A stretch of DNA of 64,000 bases, from assembly GCA_004369085.1 (NCBI GenBank), contig ML210206.1:1-64000 (forward strand). The letters are read 5' to 3'. Source of the DNA: Coprinopsis marcescibilis. Lineage: Eukaryota > Basidiomycota > Agaricomycetes > Agaricales > Psathyrellaceae. The position numbers were made by a program, and so were the translations under genes. Each line of letters begins with the position of its first letter. Position 1 is the stretch's first letter. The notes under the pieces were generated by a model, which was given only the letters and a program-made list of their open reading frames with translations, had not been told where the DNA came from and did no database searches. Of the stretch, positions 35,532-50,134 are shown in pieces.

Positions 35532-38500
35532 ATGAATGCCGAGGCTGCAAGGGCTGCAGCCGCACAGGCAGAATTCAACGAGAAGAAGTGGGTCTGGGTG
35601 CCCGATGCCAAAGAGGGTTATCTTGCAGGGTGGGTGAGCAGAGAAGATGAGGACGAAGATGCAGCAGACGTCGTGATGGCTAATGGGAGCGAGGTGCGTT
35701 TCTCCTGATCTTAATGCTCGAATTGACCTGAATAATAGAATGTACTAGATTCGAAAAGTCCCGTTTGACTCTCTGTTCAAGATGAATCCACCCAAATTCG
35801 ATCGAGTTGACGATATTGCGGACCTTACTTTCCTTAACGAAGCCAGTGTTGTGCACAACTTGCGACTGAGATACGGCTCAGGCGCGATCTATGTACGCTA
35901 TTCTTGCTCATCCCAAGGTAACTTGACTGACCCTCGTGTAGACCTACTCTGGACTTTTCTTAGTGGCAATAAATCCATATCAGCATCTTCCTTTGTATTC
36001 CGATGCAATCATACAACAATACCGGGGCAAGCGCAGAGACGAGAATGCACCACATATATTTGCAATCGCAGAGCGTGCTTGGGTTAACATGGGAGATGAG
36101 AGGGAGAACCAAAGTATCCTCATCACGTACGTTGACTCTTGATTTACAGCATCTAGCCACTGATTTCCTGCAGGGGTGAATCCGGCGCCGGAAAGACAGA
36201 AAGCACAAAGAAAGTCATCCAATATCTCGCCGCTATCGCAACAGATGCACATCTTCCAGCAACAACGCCTTCACATTCACGCTCAAACACGATGTCTTCG
36301 AGCTCGTTTACATCTACCATGCCTTCTGGGCTCCCCCGAACGCCTTCCTTGAGAAAGGGACACAAACCAACAGCATCACTAGGCTCTGCCCTTACCGCGA
36401 AAGGGCGACTAGGCCTACTGGAACGCCAAATCCTACAAGCAAATCCCATTCTAGAAGCATTCGGAAATGCTCAAACTCAGAGGAACAACAACTCCAGTCG
36501 GTTTGGGAAGTTTGTCCGTATCATGTTCTCACCAGACGGTAGCATCGCAGGCGCCAACATCGATTGGTACCTCCTCGAGAAGAGCAGAGTTGTATACCGC
36601 AACGATGCGGAACGAAGCTTCCATGTCTTCTACCAGCTCATGGCCAGTGGTAGAGACTTTAAGAGTGAGCATCATTGCATTACGTTTGCCATCATATCTA
36701 ACCCCGAACAGAATCTCTTCTTCTAGACGGTAACATTGGAGATTACGAGTACCTTAACAAGAGCAGGAGAGAAGTCGACGGGGTTGATGACCGCGAAGAG
36801 TGGGCAGCTCTCCAGGTATTTGCATCCACTTGCCTCCCTCTAAAGTGCTATTCTAATGCGCACAACTAGACAGCGCTGGACACCGTTGGTTTCTCAAGTA
36901 ACGCACAATTCGACTTGTTTAGGGTGGTCGCTGCAATCCTGCACATCGGAAACATAACAATTACCGGGCGTGGTGATGAGGCTGCCATGCCAGACCCTTC
37001 CCAGGCCGAACGTGTTTGCCATCTACTCGGGCTCCCAATAGCAGAATTCACAAGGGCTGTCCTCCGACCAAGAACACTTGCAGGACGAGAGTGGGTCTCC
37101 CAATCTCGAACACAACAACAGGCTCTCGACGAACTCTCTGCACTGTGCAAGACTCTTTACGAAAAGTCATTTGGTGCCCTCGTCGACCACATCAACAAAG
37201 CATTAGACCGCCCTTCATCAAAGGCCCACTTCATCGGCGTCCTTGATATTGCAGGATTCGAAATCTTCGATATCAATAGCTACGAGCAGCTCCTCATCAA
37301 CTACACCAACGAGAAACTCCAGCAATTCTTTAACCATCACATGTTCGTGCTTGAACAAGAAGAATACGCCCGTGAGGGGATTAAATGGGATTATGTCAAC
37401 TTCGGACTTGACCTCCAACCAACCATCGACCTCATCGAAGCGAGTGGAAGTAATATAGGTATTCTCAGCTGCTTGGACGAAGAATGTATTATGCCCAAGG
37501 CCACGGACCTCACATTCACGCGAAAACTGGACGCACTGTGGGCGAACCCTGTGGAGCGCGAAGAGGACTGCCACCCAGGCCGGGATAAATATGAGCCCAC
37601 TCGCTTCGACCAGGGATTCATCATCCAGCACTACGCGGCCAAAGTCGAGTACAGAACGGACGGATGGCTGGAGAAAAACAAGGACCCCCTTAACGACAAT
37701 CTTACCAAAGTCCTAGCCGCATCCTCTGAGCCCTATGTCGCCTCTCTGTTCGCAGAGTATGCCGACGTCCCCAACGCTCTCGGAAACAACAGCTTTTTCA
37801 GCGTAGGAAAGAAGCGAACGTTAAAGAAGGGCGCCTTCCGGACAGTAGGCCAACGGCACAAAGAACAACTGGCTAGCCTCATGGGCCAGCTACGTGCCAC
37901 GCAACCACACTTCATTCGATGCATCGTCCCCAATACGCTCAAGAAACCCGGAAGGGTTGACGTTCCCCTCATTCTGGACCAGCTCCGCTGTAACGGTGTC
38001 CTCGAAGGGATCCGTATCGCACGTCTCGGTTATCCCAATCGGCTTCCATTTGTCGAATTCCGACAACGATACGAAATCCTCACACCAGGCATCATCCCTC
38101 GAGGTTACATGGATGGTCGCGAAGCCTGCCGCCGAATGGTCAGCGCACTTGAACTTGACGACACCTACTACCGCATCGGCACATCCAAGATCTTCTTCAA
38201 GGCTGGCGTCCTTGCTGAGCTGGAAGAACGTCGTGATGCCCTCTTATTCGACATCTTCACCGGGCTGCAAGCAACCTGCAGAATGTGGGTGGCCAGACGC
38301 CAGATGAAGAAGATCCTCAATAGGGCTGTGGCCCTCCGGACGATTCAACGTAACGCTCGAGTATACGCTTCTTTACGAGACTGGCCATGGTGGAAGCTCT
38401 ACACCAAGGCATGTGTTTCTCAATCTCTTCTTCATTTACCTTTACGAGCGTTTCTACTAGGTTCGACCGCTTCTTGCTGCCACCAGGAACGACGAAGAAC

Positions 38501-41500
38501 TCCGCAAGCGGGAGGTCGAGCTCCAACTTGCGAAGGAAAGGGCCGAACGTGAGAGGCACGCAAAGGAAGCTCTCGAGACTCTGAAGATGACTCTTGAAGC
38601 CGATAAGAGGCGAGTCGAGGACCAACTTGAAGCAGAACGGAATCTGGCGGTGGACAAGGATGCCCTTCTAGAACGTAGCAAACACAGAGAAGCAGAACTC
38701 GAGGATGAGATTGCCGCCCTCCAAACCGACCTCGACCTTCTGGACTCGCAACTTGACCGTGCACTCAAATTGCAAAAGGAGAGCGAAGAGAAGCACAAGT
38801 CACTTCAAGAAGCGTTTGACCAAGCTGCTGAGCACCTCGTGCGCTTGGAGATGGAGCAGAAGGAGTGGGTGGCAAGAGAGACGGAGCTCGTCGAACGAGT
38901 CGAAGAGGCTGAGAAGGAGATTGAAGCTTTGCACAGCGGCTCGTCTGAGTTGCAGAACATTGGCGAAGAACTTCAGAACCTTGCAGTCCAGAGAGAAGAA
39001 GATCTTGCTAGATTCAAGGAACGAACCGATGTCATGCTCCAGGAGATGGAAGGGAAGCTCAGATCCGAAGTGCAAAACCGGTTTGTATTTTCCTTGTACT
39101 GATGGGATATATTTGCTCATTTTGTCCGTTAGTGACTTACTCAAAGACAAGTCCGACGGCCTCGAGCGAGATGCAAGGCAAGCAAAGGAACAGCTTGCCG
39201 AAATGGCGCGGACAGCAAATGATTATTCAGCCATGATCCAGAAGAAGGAAGAGCAAATCGCAGAGATGGATAGGCAACTCGACGCAATCACTAGAGAAAG
39301 AGAGGCGGCTCTCAAGGAAGTACTCGAACTTCAAAGCGACATTGATACTCTACATGCACAACTTGAGGCCGAGCAGCAAGACCGTCTCCAGGAGCACGAG
39401 CTTCGTACCAACGTCGAGGAAGAGCTGGATGTGCTTCGCAAACTGTTAGCAGAGAAAACGGACGAGGAGACCAAGCGAAACGAGGTCCAGAAGAGCAAAG
39501 AGGTTGAGATTCTGCAGCTACGTAACCAACTCAACCGACTCCACGACGAGCTCTCAGAGTCACGGCGAACAGCTCTGGAATCCCAAAGCAAACTAAAACT
39601 CGATTTGGACGTCGTCAATCGGGAACACCAGACACTGCTGAAAAGCCACAAATCGCTATCGGATCGGGAACGTGCTGCTGAAGAACAGCTGTCAAAAACC
39701 CAGGCGTCTCTTTCCGAACTCGAGAAGAACAAGAGAGCGATGGAGTCTGAACTTCAATCTCTGCGGACACGGACCAACGACTATGAGAACCAGATTTCTG
39801 AAGCAGCTCGTCATAAAGAGGTAAGTTCAGTGTTGTATTAATAGGGACCTCCTCTAATACTTGCGTAGGGTCTGGAGCGTCAACTTGCAACTGCGCAAGC
39901 GAAATACAGGGACTTTGAAGACTTTGAGCTGCAATACCAACGGGACCGCGATAACCTCGTTCGGCAACTAGAGTCGACAAAGCAGCAATTCGAGGCAGAG
40001 ACATTGAAGCGCGGCCAACTCGAAAAGTCAGTTGCTGGCCAGAAAACCGAAATCGCCAAGTTGAAAGACCACAACGTCAAGTTGGACCGTGAGCTGAACA
40101 CCGCTCTCAAGACGTTGAAAACGCAGGAGTGGGAAATCAAGCAGCTGGAGTCAAAGCAAGACAAGACGATCGTAGAGCATGTCCACGTTCTGGAAGAAGC
40201 TAAGCGTGTCACCGACCGTCAACTTCAAGAGGCACAGCTGGAGCTTGAGAAGAGCAGGACATATATCAAATCGCTGGAGAAAGTTAAGGTCCGCTTGGCT
40301 GGAGAGGCCGAGGATCTACAGCAGGAGAAGGAACGCGAGTTACGTGATCGCGAAAAACGAGCCAGACAACAAGAGGAAAAGACGACCAAAGCACTCTCAG
40401 ACTTGGAGAAGGAGCGACGAAGCAAAGGCGACCTCGACCTGCAAACCCGTCGTATGCAAGCCGATCTTAAGGCTGCTCATACGCAAATCAGCGAACTCAC
40501 AGAGCAACTCAAATCCGTGGAGCGGTCTAAAGATAATCTCGAGTCTGAACTCGACAGATTGGCCGATGATACGCACAACATGGACTCGTTCGCACGTATG
40601 CAACGCCAATACGAAAACCGCATCTCAGAACTGGAAGACAAACTATCCGAATCCGACACCGCGCGCTCAACAGCGCAGAGGATTAAGGATCATCTTGAAC
40701 GCCAACACGGGGAAATCAGACGGTTGATCTTAGAGAGCGGCAAGGGCGACGGAGACTTCCAGAATCGTCTGCTCAAAGAACTTCAGCTCTCCGACGAGTC
40801 CCTCGCGAAAGAGATGTCTGCACGAAGCAAGGTTCCACGGTCCAGCAATGCTCACGAAATGCGCCCTCCATCCAACTTTTCCACACCCACTAAACGTGGT
40901 GGGCACAATGTCTCGTTTGCCACACCCTCCTCCATCGCCAAAGCTGAGCAATCCAACAAGCAGATATCAGCTCTCAAACAACAAGTTCAGGTCCTCGAGA
41001 TCAAGATGGCCGCTTCAGAACGAGTCCGCCACCACCTTGAAATTTCGCTTCGAGAGATGACTGCCGAGCTAGACAAGAGCGACGGTTCGAAGCAGTTCCT
41101 CCAGCAATACAAGGTTCGCCTTGCAAAAGAGAACGCCAGACTCTCAGATCTTCTGAAAGAGGAGTCTGATGCTCGAAAGACTGCAGAAACAGCGCATATC
41201 GATGGTATCCAGGCCATCTGGTCCAAGTTCCAAAAGACCATGGCAGAGGAACGAGAAAACTTTGAACGCCTAGAAGAGTCAAGGAAGGCTCTGGTAAGTT
41301 ATTTAACAAACTCATCGTACCCGCACCGTTCTAAATCTTGCGTCAAGGTGGTTCAACAACGCACTGCCCAAGCGGAAATCGACTCACAAAAGTCTCAGAT
41401 CCGCGAATCTACTGTTGCCAAAAAGCGTCTGCAAGAGGAAATCTCGGGCTTGAAAGATCAGTTGGAGTACAGCAAACGAGAGGTCATCGGTACTTTTTCA

Positions 41501-43245
41501 TCCCTAGTTTGGACGGACCATCCATTCATGCCCTTCATTAGATACTAAACGCCAATTACAGCAGCGGATTCAAGATCTAAACGTCAACACCGCTGCGCTC
41601 GAAGCCGCCAAGTCTGAAGTCAAGAATGTTATTCAAGCCTTCAAGGAGAAGGAGGGAATGTATTCAGAGCGCTTCGAAGCTGCCGAAATCGCCAGAGCCA
41701 AGGCTGCAAGAGGAGAAGCAACTGGTACGCTCAACCTTTACCCTAGACCCTGCCCACCCTGACCACAAACCTTTCTTCTAGCCCGCCGATCCCTAGCAGA
41801 TCTCGAGAAGCAACATGCGGATGCTGCCGCTGATAAAGCCAAATTACAAGAGCGCTTACAAACGGCCGAGAAGAAACTTCGTGAAACGCAGCGCAAACTC
41901 GAAGCCGGGGGAAAGGACAATTCGGAAGATGCCATGCTCCGGCAACATCTTGTGGAAGAACTCGAGGATACCCGCGAGAGGCACCAGAAGGATATTGCAG
42001 ATCGTGATTTTACTATCGACCAAACTCGCAAGAAATACCAAGCCGAGCTCGCTCAACTAAGCGAAGGTAAGTCCCCGAGCCAATGTCGTCAAGGTAGATG
42101 CCGAAGTCCAACTCAACGCCCCTTCCTATCTAGAATTGCAATCCCAGCGCGACAATCTCAGCAAACTGCGCGAAGAGAACCGCAAGCTTCGATCTGACTA
42201 TGACGAAGTGCAACTGCGCTACGATGACGAGGTATACAACAGTGGAGGGTGGAAAAAGGAGAAGGAGCGTCTCGAGACCAAGATTCGTGATATCGAAAAG
42301 GTGTACGAGGCTTCGACAGGGGCACAGACGGAGCAACAGTCGCAAATCGTGGCACTTCATTCCCAAGTTCGGGAGCTACGTGCAGTATTGGACGATGCTG
42401 AAGCCGATCGGGCACTCCTCCAGAAGGCGCGACGAGCTTTGCAGGCAGAGCTGGAGACCATCAAGATTGACAATGTCGACCCCAGCCGATTGAGCTCGGA
42501 GACTGAGTTCCAGCGGCTACAGTTGAAGAAGCAGGACCTGGAGCGACTGCTCGAGGAGCAAGAGGACCGCTCGAATAGCGCATTTGACAGGATGAAGAAA
42601 GCAGAGGCCTACGCAAATGACTGCCAGATAGAGCTTGGCAAAATCCGAGTGGAGAACTCTGAGCTGGAGAGACTCAACGTGAGGGATCTGATGTTCTGAT
42701 TTAGTGTACGCTTAAACTGATATCACCCTCCAGGCGAGTCTTGAGAAGCAGATCAAGGAGCTCAACGTTCGCATAGTAGATCTTGAGACGAGATCTTACG
42801 CTAGCCCTGGTCGATTGTCCCTTGGGGGTGGCCGAAAGGTTGATTCAAGGATCGAAGAGCTTACAAGCCAACTTAGCCAGCAACCAAGTAGCAATGCTTC
42901 TGCAGACAAGCTCCGTGCCAAATTTGAAGACGAACGGAGGTCCTATGAAGCTAGGGTTCAGACCTTGCGGAAAGAGTTGGCCAAGATGGTTGGTTGCACC
43001 TCAATCCTTGCTTGATTGCTGACTCAAACCCACTGTGTAGCAAGACGAAGAGACCCGGCTCCAGAATTCGAAGCGGAGAACGGAGCGCGAGGCGGGAGAA
43101 TACAAGCAAAAGGCACTTGCGTAGGTGGCATCCCTCCTGAATCTTTGCTAGATCTAATGACCATGTACCCCACAGCCTCGAGCGGGAGTTGGAGACGATT
43201 AAGAGCCGGCTGGAACGGCCGATGTCACGTTCGTCTCGAACATGA
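35532..43245 (+). CDS. MYO2: conventional myosin II heavy chain
   Basis: This long multi-exon gene encodes roughly 2200-2300 residues. The SH3-like N-terminus ([18 protein letters not shown]) is followed by the motor. P-loop GESGAGKT is at about residues 165-172, switch I is [11 protein letters not shown], switch II is [10 protein letters not shown], and the actin-binding and converter regions follow ([25 protein letters not shown]). The neck is [19 protein letters not shown] and [14 protein letters not shown], degenerate IQ light-chain sites. From about 38460 onward the protein is almost pure coiled coil, as in class II myosin rods, ending [16 protein letters not shown] at 43243-43245 after a short last exon. 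Loop 1 carries a Ser/Thr-rich insertion (see findings). It forms bipolar filaments at the cytokinetic ring by family knowledge. The probable light chain is encoded at 4562-5237. Some rod introns were placed by frame only. Confidence 0.94.
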
Positions 43246-43681
43246 CCTAGAGTTACGACTTTCACGACCAACCGATATCACTACTGACGCCATGGACACG
43301 AGATTCGTACTTGCATGACTATCGGACTGTTTTCTATGTTCAGAATGTATTCATACCACGCACGGCATTTTTGTATGTACTTAGCAATGCATGATCTACT
43401 TTTGGGTGTCTCTCGAGGGGGATATCATGATTGATGATGGGGACCTGAGAACAGGGGCTGGCGATGAAGGAGAGGCTTGGATAGGCTTGGATTCAGTTAA
43501 TCAAATTGAAGCAGAGAGTATATAGTCGAAAAGCATGGCAGCAGTGATGATTAACAAGACCGTTGCCATTAATCAGCCCTCCATCATTCGCTGGTAGACA
43601 CTGGGCTGTTGTCCTAGCCGGGGCGTCTAGCATTCTTGTTCTTGTATTATCATCACCACCAACCCTATACCCATCCACATT
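43246..43681. other. intergenic before the SCH9-like kinase gene
   Basis: This 436-bp gap has no recognisable gene or RNA. A pyrimidine/ATCACCACC-rich leader precedes the ATG at 43682. Confidence 0.5.
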
Positions 43682-45940
<2,259 letters not shown>

Positions 45941-46696
45941 AAGACAGACCTTGGTTCAACATGCGCCGAAAGCCTGCATTCTTTTCACAGACCCTCTCGC
46001 GCCTGTCCCTTCTCATCGCTCGTTAATACTTAGTCATTAAGGCACTTTATTTATCTCATCGCAATGTACGCATCCTGATGTAGCTTTTGTCTTTCTTTGT
46101 CTCCTTGCTTCTTCCTTCCCTTTGACCAAATTCGTTATCCCTTGGTGCCGCCTCTTTCCTTATCTATGTACTTATGGTCACATTTTTGGTATACCTCCAA
46201 CTTGTTATGGTCTGGATTCCACGGTATCAATTCCATTCATCAATCGACTGCTCGCAAGCAAGCCAGTCAGTGTACAAACGTACAGTACAGTGCAAAGAAA
46301 GGGTATAGGTACATACAATCGTGATACAATCACGATAATTCGTGACGAGAAACAATCCGCGAGCGAAAAGAACGAAACAAAATAGGACAGGAAAGGACAG
46401 GAATAATGGGAAGGAACGTGAGTCGTAAGGAGCGTCACAAGAAGCAGTCGGAGAGAAAAACAAGCAACAGGTCGAGATGGGGATGATAAATTAGCTGTTT
46501 GTGGGGGGATGGAGGCGGGCGATGCTCGCTGGCGCCGGAAAGTGGGGTTTCTCTGATACGGAAGATAGGAAAGGGAGGATACAGTGGTACAAAGAGAGAG
46601 AGACCATAGCAACCTAGGTTACAGAGCTCACACCTCACCCTTTGAACAAGGAACGAGGTCGAAGTGAGGTACGGATTTTGAAACGCGCACATCTTT
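45941..46696. other. convergent 3' region, SCH9-like and MARVEL-like genes
   Basis: This 756-bp gap lies between two convergent stop codons and is rich in pyrimidine/purine runs (CTTCCTTCC-type near 46090-46130; GGGAGGA-type near 46490-46580). No gene is supported; it probably holds the two 3' UTRs. Confidence 0.5.
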
Positions 46697-47898
46697 TTAC
46701 CACAGCTGCGATGCAGTCCTCGGCGCCCCACCTTGGCCCATAACCGGTCTTGGGAGAGGCAGCGGCTCAGGCAAGTCCGTGGGCGTCTTCTCAAACTGCC
46801 ACTGCATAAACTCGCTGTCGCTGTGTGCACCAAACGGTCCGCCGCTCGTCCTCCCGAGTCTGCTTCCGAATCCTCCAAAGGGGTACTTGGGGGAGCTGCT
46901 TGTGGTCGGGGAGGGTGAAGGGAAAGATTGAGGGAAAGCTGCGGTGGCGGAGGTGGTAAAGACGGCGCCGGGCAAGGCGTTCGGTGTATAGCGCGACAAG
47001 GGCATCTTAAGGATGTGCCTGTTGCCGCGTCTGAACTGAGTGACGGTGTAGGTTACGGTCCAGGCTGTTATTCCGAAACCTGTCAAGGAGCGCGTTGAGT
47101 ACGGGAAATGGAGGATGAAGGTAAAAGGTAGCGCACAAGTGAGAAAAACGATCCAAACAAACGCTTTAAGCGCATGTACGTCCTTGCACCATGTTCGTCC
47201 TTCTTCGAATGCTGTAGACGCAATATAGTCAGCTACCGGAGGGCAGCACATGTCAAAAGGACCTGATACTTGCATTCTGGGATTTCATCGCAGCTCATAG
47301 GGACTCCGCCCCATCTAGAGGTCGAGAATGCGTTGAAAGCTAAAGCATGGTTGTTAACACGCGCACGCCCAATACAAAGGAGCGCAACAAATCCACTTGC
47401 CCAGCCAAAAGATAGAAAGGACGCCCAACACGCCAGCTTCGGTCTGCGCGTACCCAGTCCAGCAGCGGTCGAGAGCAGCATCGATGGTGAGCCTAATAGT
47501 TACAAGCCGCGCATCATATAACAATTAGTGTCGGGAGATCAGCAAGGGCGGTTGGCCTGCGACTCACATAACGAACAACAATACAGTTGTAATGACCGAG
47601 ATGGCTAGAGGGAACAGGTCGGCGACATCTGTCAAGGAGCACTTCGTTAGCTCTTTACTGAACCAGCTTGGGATTCTCGTGTCCGCCACCACAGGGGCAA
47701 AACACATCGCCATTCAACCACACTCACAGAAAAAGTCTGTAAACCTATTGACTTTGGTCGCCAGCCCCAGTACCACAATGTTCAACACGAACAGAACCAC
47801 TAGATCCAAAAATAATTGGTCAATTCATGGCAGAGTCCGCCGAAAAGTAGCGACGCACCATGGCTAATAACCTTCCGCTTCCCAACCACAGAAAACAT
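46697..47898 (-). CDS. MARVEL-like four-TM membrane protein
   Basis: This is a multi-exon gene on the minus strand. The probable start MFSVVGKRKVISHV at 47898 splices to the helix LFVLNIVVLGLATKVNRFT, then to FYVADLFPLAISVITTVLLF and LTIDAALDRCWTGYAQTEAG with VLGVLSIFWLG. A 49-nt intron (GTTGCG...TTTAG) then leads to FNAFSTSRWGGVPMSCDEIPE, a segment typical of fungal MARVEL-type proteins. The last helix-containing exon has TWCKDVHALKAFVWI and LTCALPFTFIL. The tail is Pro/Ser/Gly-rich (PSPSPTTSSSPKYPFGG), ending TASQLW-stop. MARVEL-like proteins organise membrane domains or vesicle traffic; no precise role can be given. The splice between EIPEC and AFEEGRTW is unresolved. Confidence 0.6.
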
Positions 47899-48232
47899 CC
47901 TTTCCTCCTAAAATTAGCTTTTACAAAGGCAGCGAGCGGGTTAATAGTACAGCAGAGCTCGCGCGGCGAAGCGTCTGGGAAGGGGTTAAAAAGTTGCTAT
48001 AAGAACAGGGTAAGAATCAGAAAGTGGGCTGGAAGGGAGAACGAGATGCGGTTCATGATCCATCATGGTCGTCATCCTGCGGTGCCTTGACGACCACCTC
48101 AAGTGACTGTCAGACTCTGAGTGTATATCACGATTGTGATGTTCATCCCATGTTCATCTTGTTGTATCTTTGTTTTAAAAAGGTACAAGGCAATACGCGG
48201 CAGGGACAAAAAAAAGGGACAAAATGAATGAA
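47899..48232. other. intergenic between the MARVEL-like gene and tRNA-Gly
   Basis: This 334-bp stretch has no coding evidence. It holds the promoter of the MARVEL-like gene and, at its right end, the Pol III terminator of the tRNA. Confidence 0.5.
48208..48224 (-). terminator. RNA polymerase III terminator of tRNA-Gly
   Basis: On the minus strand the tRNA 3' end (48233) is followed after eight bases by TTTT (48221-48224) and then by a T8 run (48208-48215), a strong Pol III stop. Confidence 0.75.
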
Positions 48233-48316
48233 TGCATTAAGAGGGAATCGAACCCCCGGCGGGTCGAGCTTTCACTCGAATGGCAACGACCCAGGTTACC
48301 ACTACCCCATTAATGC
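48233..48316 (-). tRNA. tRNA-Gly (anticodon GCC) with a 13-nt intron
   Basis: Reading the minus strand, the cloverleaf is complete. Acceptor GCATTAA pairs with TTAATGC, with discriminator A. The D arm is GGGT/ACCT with loop AGTGGTA. The anticodon stem GGTCG/CGACC encloses the loop TTGCCA-(intron)-T, with GCC at positions 34-36. The variable loop is CGCC, and the T arm is GGGGG TTCGATT CCCTC. The intron is TTCGAGTGAAAGC, between positions 37 and 38, the canonical place for splicing endonuclease. The A box (TGGGGTAGTGG) and B box (GGTTCGATTCC) are intact. The length is 84 nt including intron and discriminator; CCA is not encoded, as usual in eukaryotes. It decodes GGC/GGU codons. Confidence 0.95.
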
Positions 48317-48422
48317 TTGTGACGATGGTCTCACATCAGCGTCCGTGTCGCGTCCCGAAGCTATTCCCTGCCCTGCGCTTCAGCAAACGAACGTCTACGG
48401 TCTGGGTTGGCGTTCTGCAACG

Positions 48423-49817
48423 ATGAACAACTCGTCGGATTTTTCGACAATGGCCAGCAGCAGCAGCACAATGCTCGAAGACCTCGAGCTCATCGACCCA
48501 AATACAGATGACAGGGCATCCGGCTCTCCCTCGCCCAGTCTCCTGCCAGACGCAGAACCAATGGACGTCGATAGCTCGGTACCTACAATCCACCAACTTC
48601 TCTCCTATCCAAGCCAGGATAGTTCCACGAACACAGACTCTCACTCTGACGGCCACGCAGGCCATGCTCACCACCAGCAACAGCAACCTCGAACATTTCT
48701 GAAAGACAGACTCTACATTGGCAACCTCCATCCCAGCGTTGACGAGCAAGTATCATTCCTTCAACATACATCATAGTCGGATACTGACTGCCATTATCGC
48801 GTTACAGATATGCTCTCCTGTCCATCTTTAACAAATTTGGCAAAGTGACCAAACTCGATTATCTCTTTCATAAATCTGGCCCTCTCAAAGGCAAACCGCG
48901 AGGGTATGCCTTTGTGGAATATGGAAACCCAGAGGTACTAGTCTCTTACAGTTAGTTTATCGTCACCAATACTGACCCATTTTCATATAGGAAGCTCAAA
49001 AGGCCCTATCCAAGGCTCACGCTAAGCTTCTACGGGGTCGTAAGCTAACGGTCACATACGCCCAGCAGGCTCCTCTAGAACACTACCCAGCCTCCACCGC
49101 TTACAGCCACAAAAAGACGCCCACAGAATCATCCCGTCCGACTACCCTCAGCATGATCAAAACAGGATACTCCAGCCGTCACGAACCGTACGTATCCATG
49201 TCCATTCCATGCTAGACCTCACACTCACCCACCTTTTATTCAGAAAAACAGCAGACAAAATCGCAGTAATGGAGGCCAAACTGCGGCAGATCGAAGCAAG
49301 CCGCCCACCCGACCCAAACAGGCCGACAACGCAAGTCACACCGACGTCCTCCCTTCCACACCACCCATCTCTGCCTGCAAAGCCTCCCCCGCCACTCCCC
49401 GCGCACATCGCACGCGCCCTCCAAGCGAGTTCTTCCCATCCTCTATCCAACTCATCTTCACCTTCATCCTCACACCATTCTCACCAATCCTTAAACCCTC
49501 AACACACCTCAGGAACAGCTCGCCAAAGTTCAAACTCCAGTTCCAAAAACCCCCTCCCATCTCTCCCACTCAAACCCAACATTCACCATCTACCCTCTCT
49601 TCCGCTCAAACCACCCCCTCCTAGCTCCGCAACGCACACACTTCCTCTCAGGCCGTCACATCCAATGAGTACCAGCATGAGTAGTAGTAGTTCATCGAGA
49701 CCAGCCTCGTCGTCTTCAATACCAACCGTGAACACCGCCGGACTCCCTTCCAAACAGCCCAAGCAAAAACTCGCCGGTGTGATAATCAAACCCAAGAACA
49801 AGACTATCATACACTAA
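48423..49817 (+). CDS. RBM18-like RNA-binding protein (single RRM)
   Basis: Four exons. An acidic, Ser-rich N-terminus ([11 protein letters not shown], His/Gln stretch) leads to one RRM: RNP2 [13 protein letters not shown], then [21 protein letters not shown] and RNP1 [15 protein letters not shown], ending [13 protein letters not shown]. The FGKV..DFLFHKSG..G.PRGYxFV wording matches animal RBM18, as does the post-RRM helix [15 protein letters not shown]. The C-terminal half is a low-complexity Ser/Pro/His region, ending [19 protein letters not shown]. The RNA target is unknown, and the family role is itself poorly defined. The start at 48423 was chosen as the first ATG downstream of the tRNA; an upstream in-frame ATG at 48228 would place the antisense tRNA gene in the coding region. 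Confidence 0.8.
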
Positions 49818-50134
49818 CCGCCGTCAACTTGAGAATTAATCAATTCGTTGTAATCTTCCACCAATCAACTGCCTTCATTAACCATTAGCACACCCACCCT
49901 ACTCATTGAACAATCCATGTACATTGCTCCTCCACAGCCAGTCTGAGTACACCTCTTTATCTGGCCTACATACCCTTGTACACTCGAACTCTCAATAACA
50001 TTCATTTCACACCACTCATGGCACCAGAATAACGTTGCATGTCAAACAGCATATCCATTTCATCCTACTCATAATGGTGTAGTGCGCGTAGAAAAAAATC
50101 ATATCATCCCCAACAACAAAAAACCCGTCGCTTC
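49818..50134. other. convergent 3' region, RBM18-like and uL14 genes
   Basis: This 317-bp gap lies between two convergent stops. It is AT-rich with ATTCATT/CACTCAT words and no coding signal; it probably contains both poly(A) sites. Confidence 0.5.

Noticed and set aside
40179..40727. A 182-codon frame overlapping the myosin rod
   Set aside because: It is a shadow of the coiled-coil reading frame, which has heptad Leu/Glu/Lys periodicity.
48228..48422. An upstream in-frame start for the RBM18-like protein
   Set aside because: This reading runs through the complete tRNA-Gly gene on the opposite strand; the ATG at 48423 is the more likely start.
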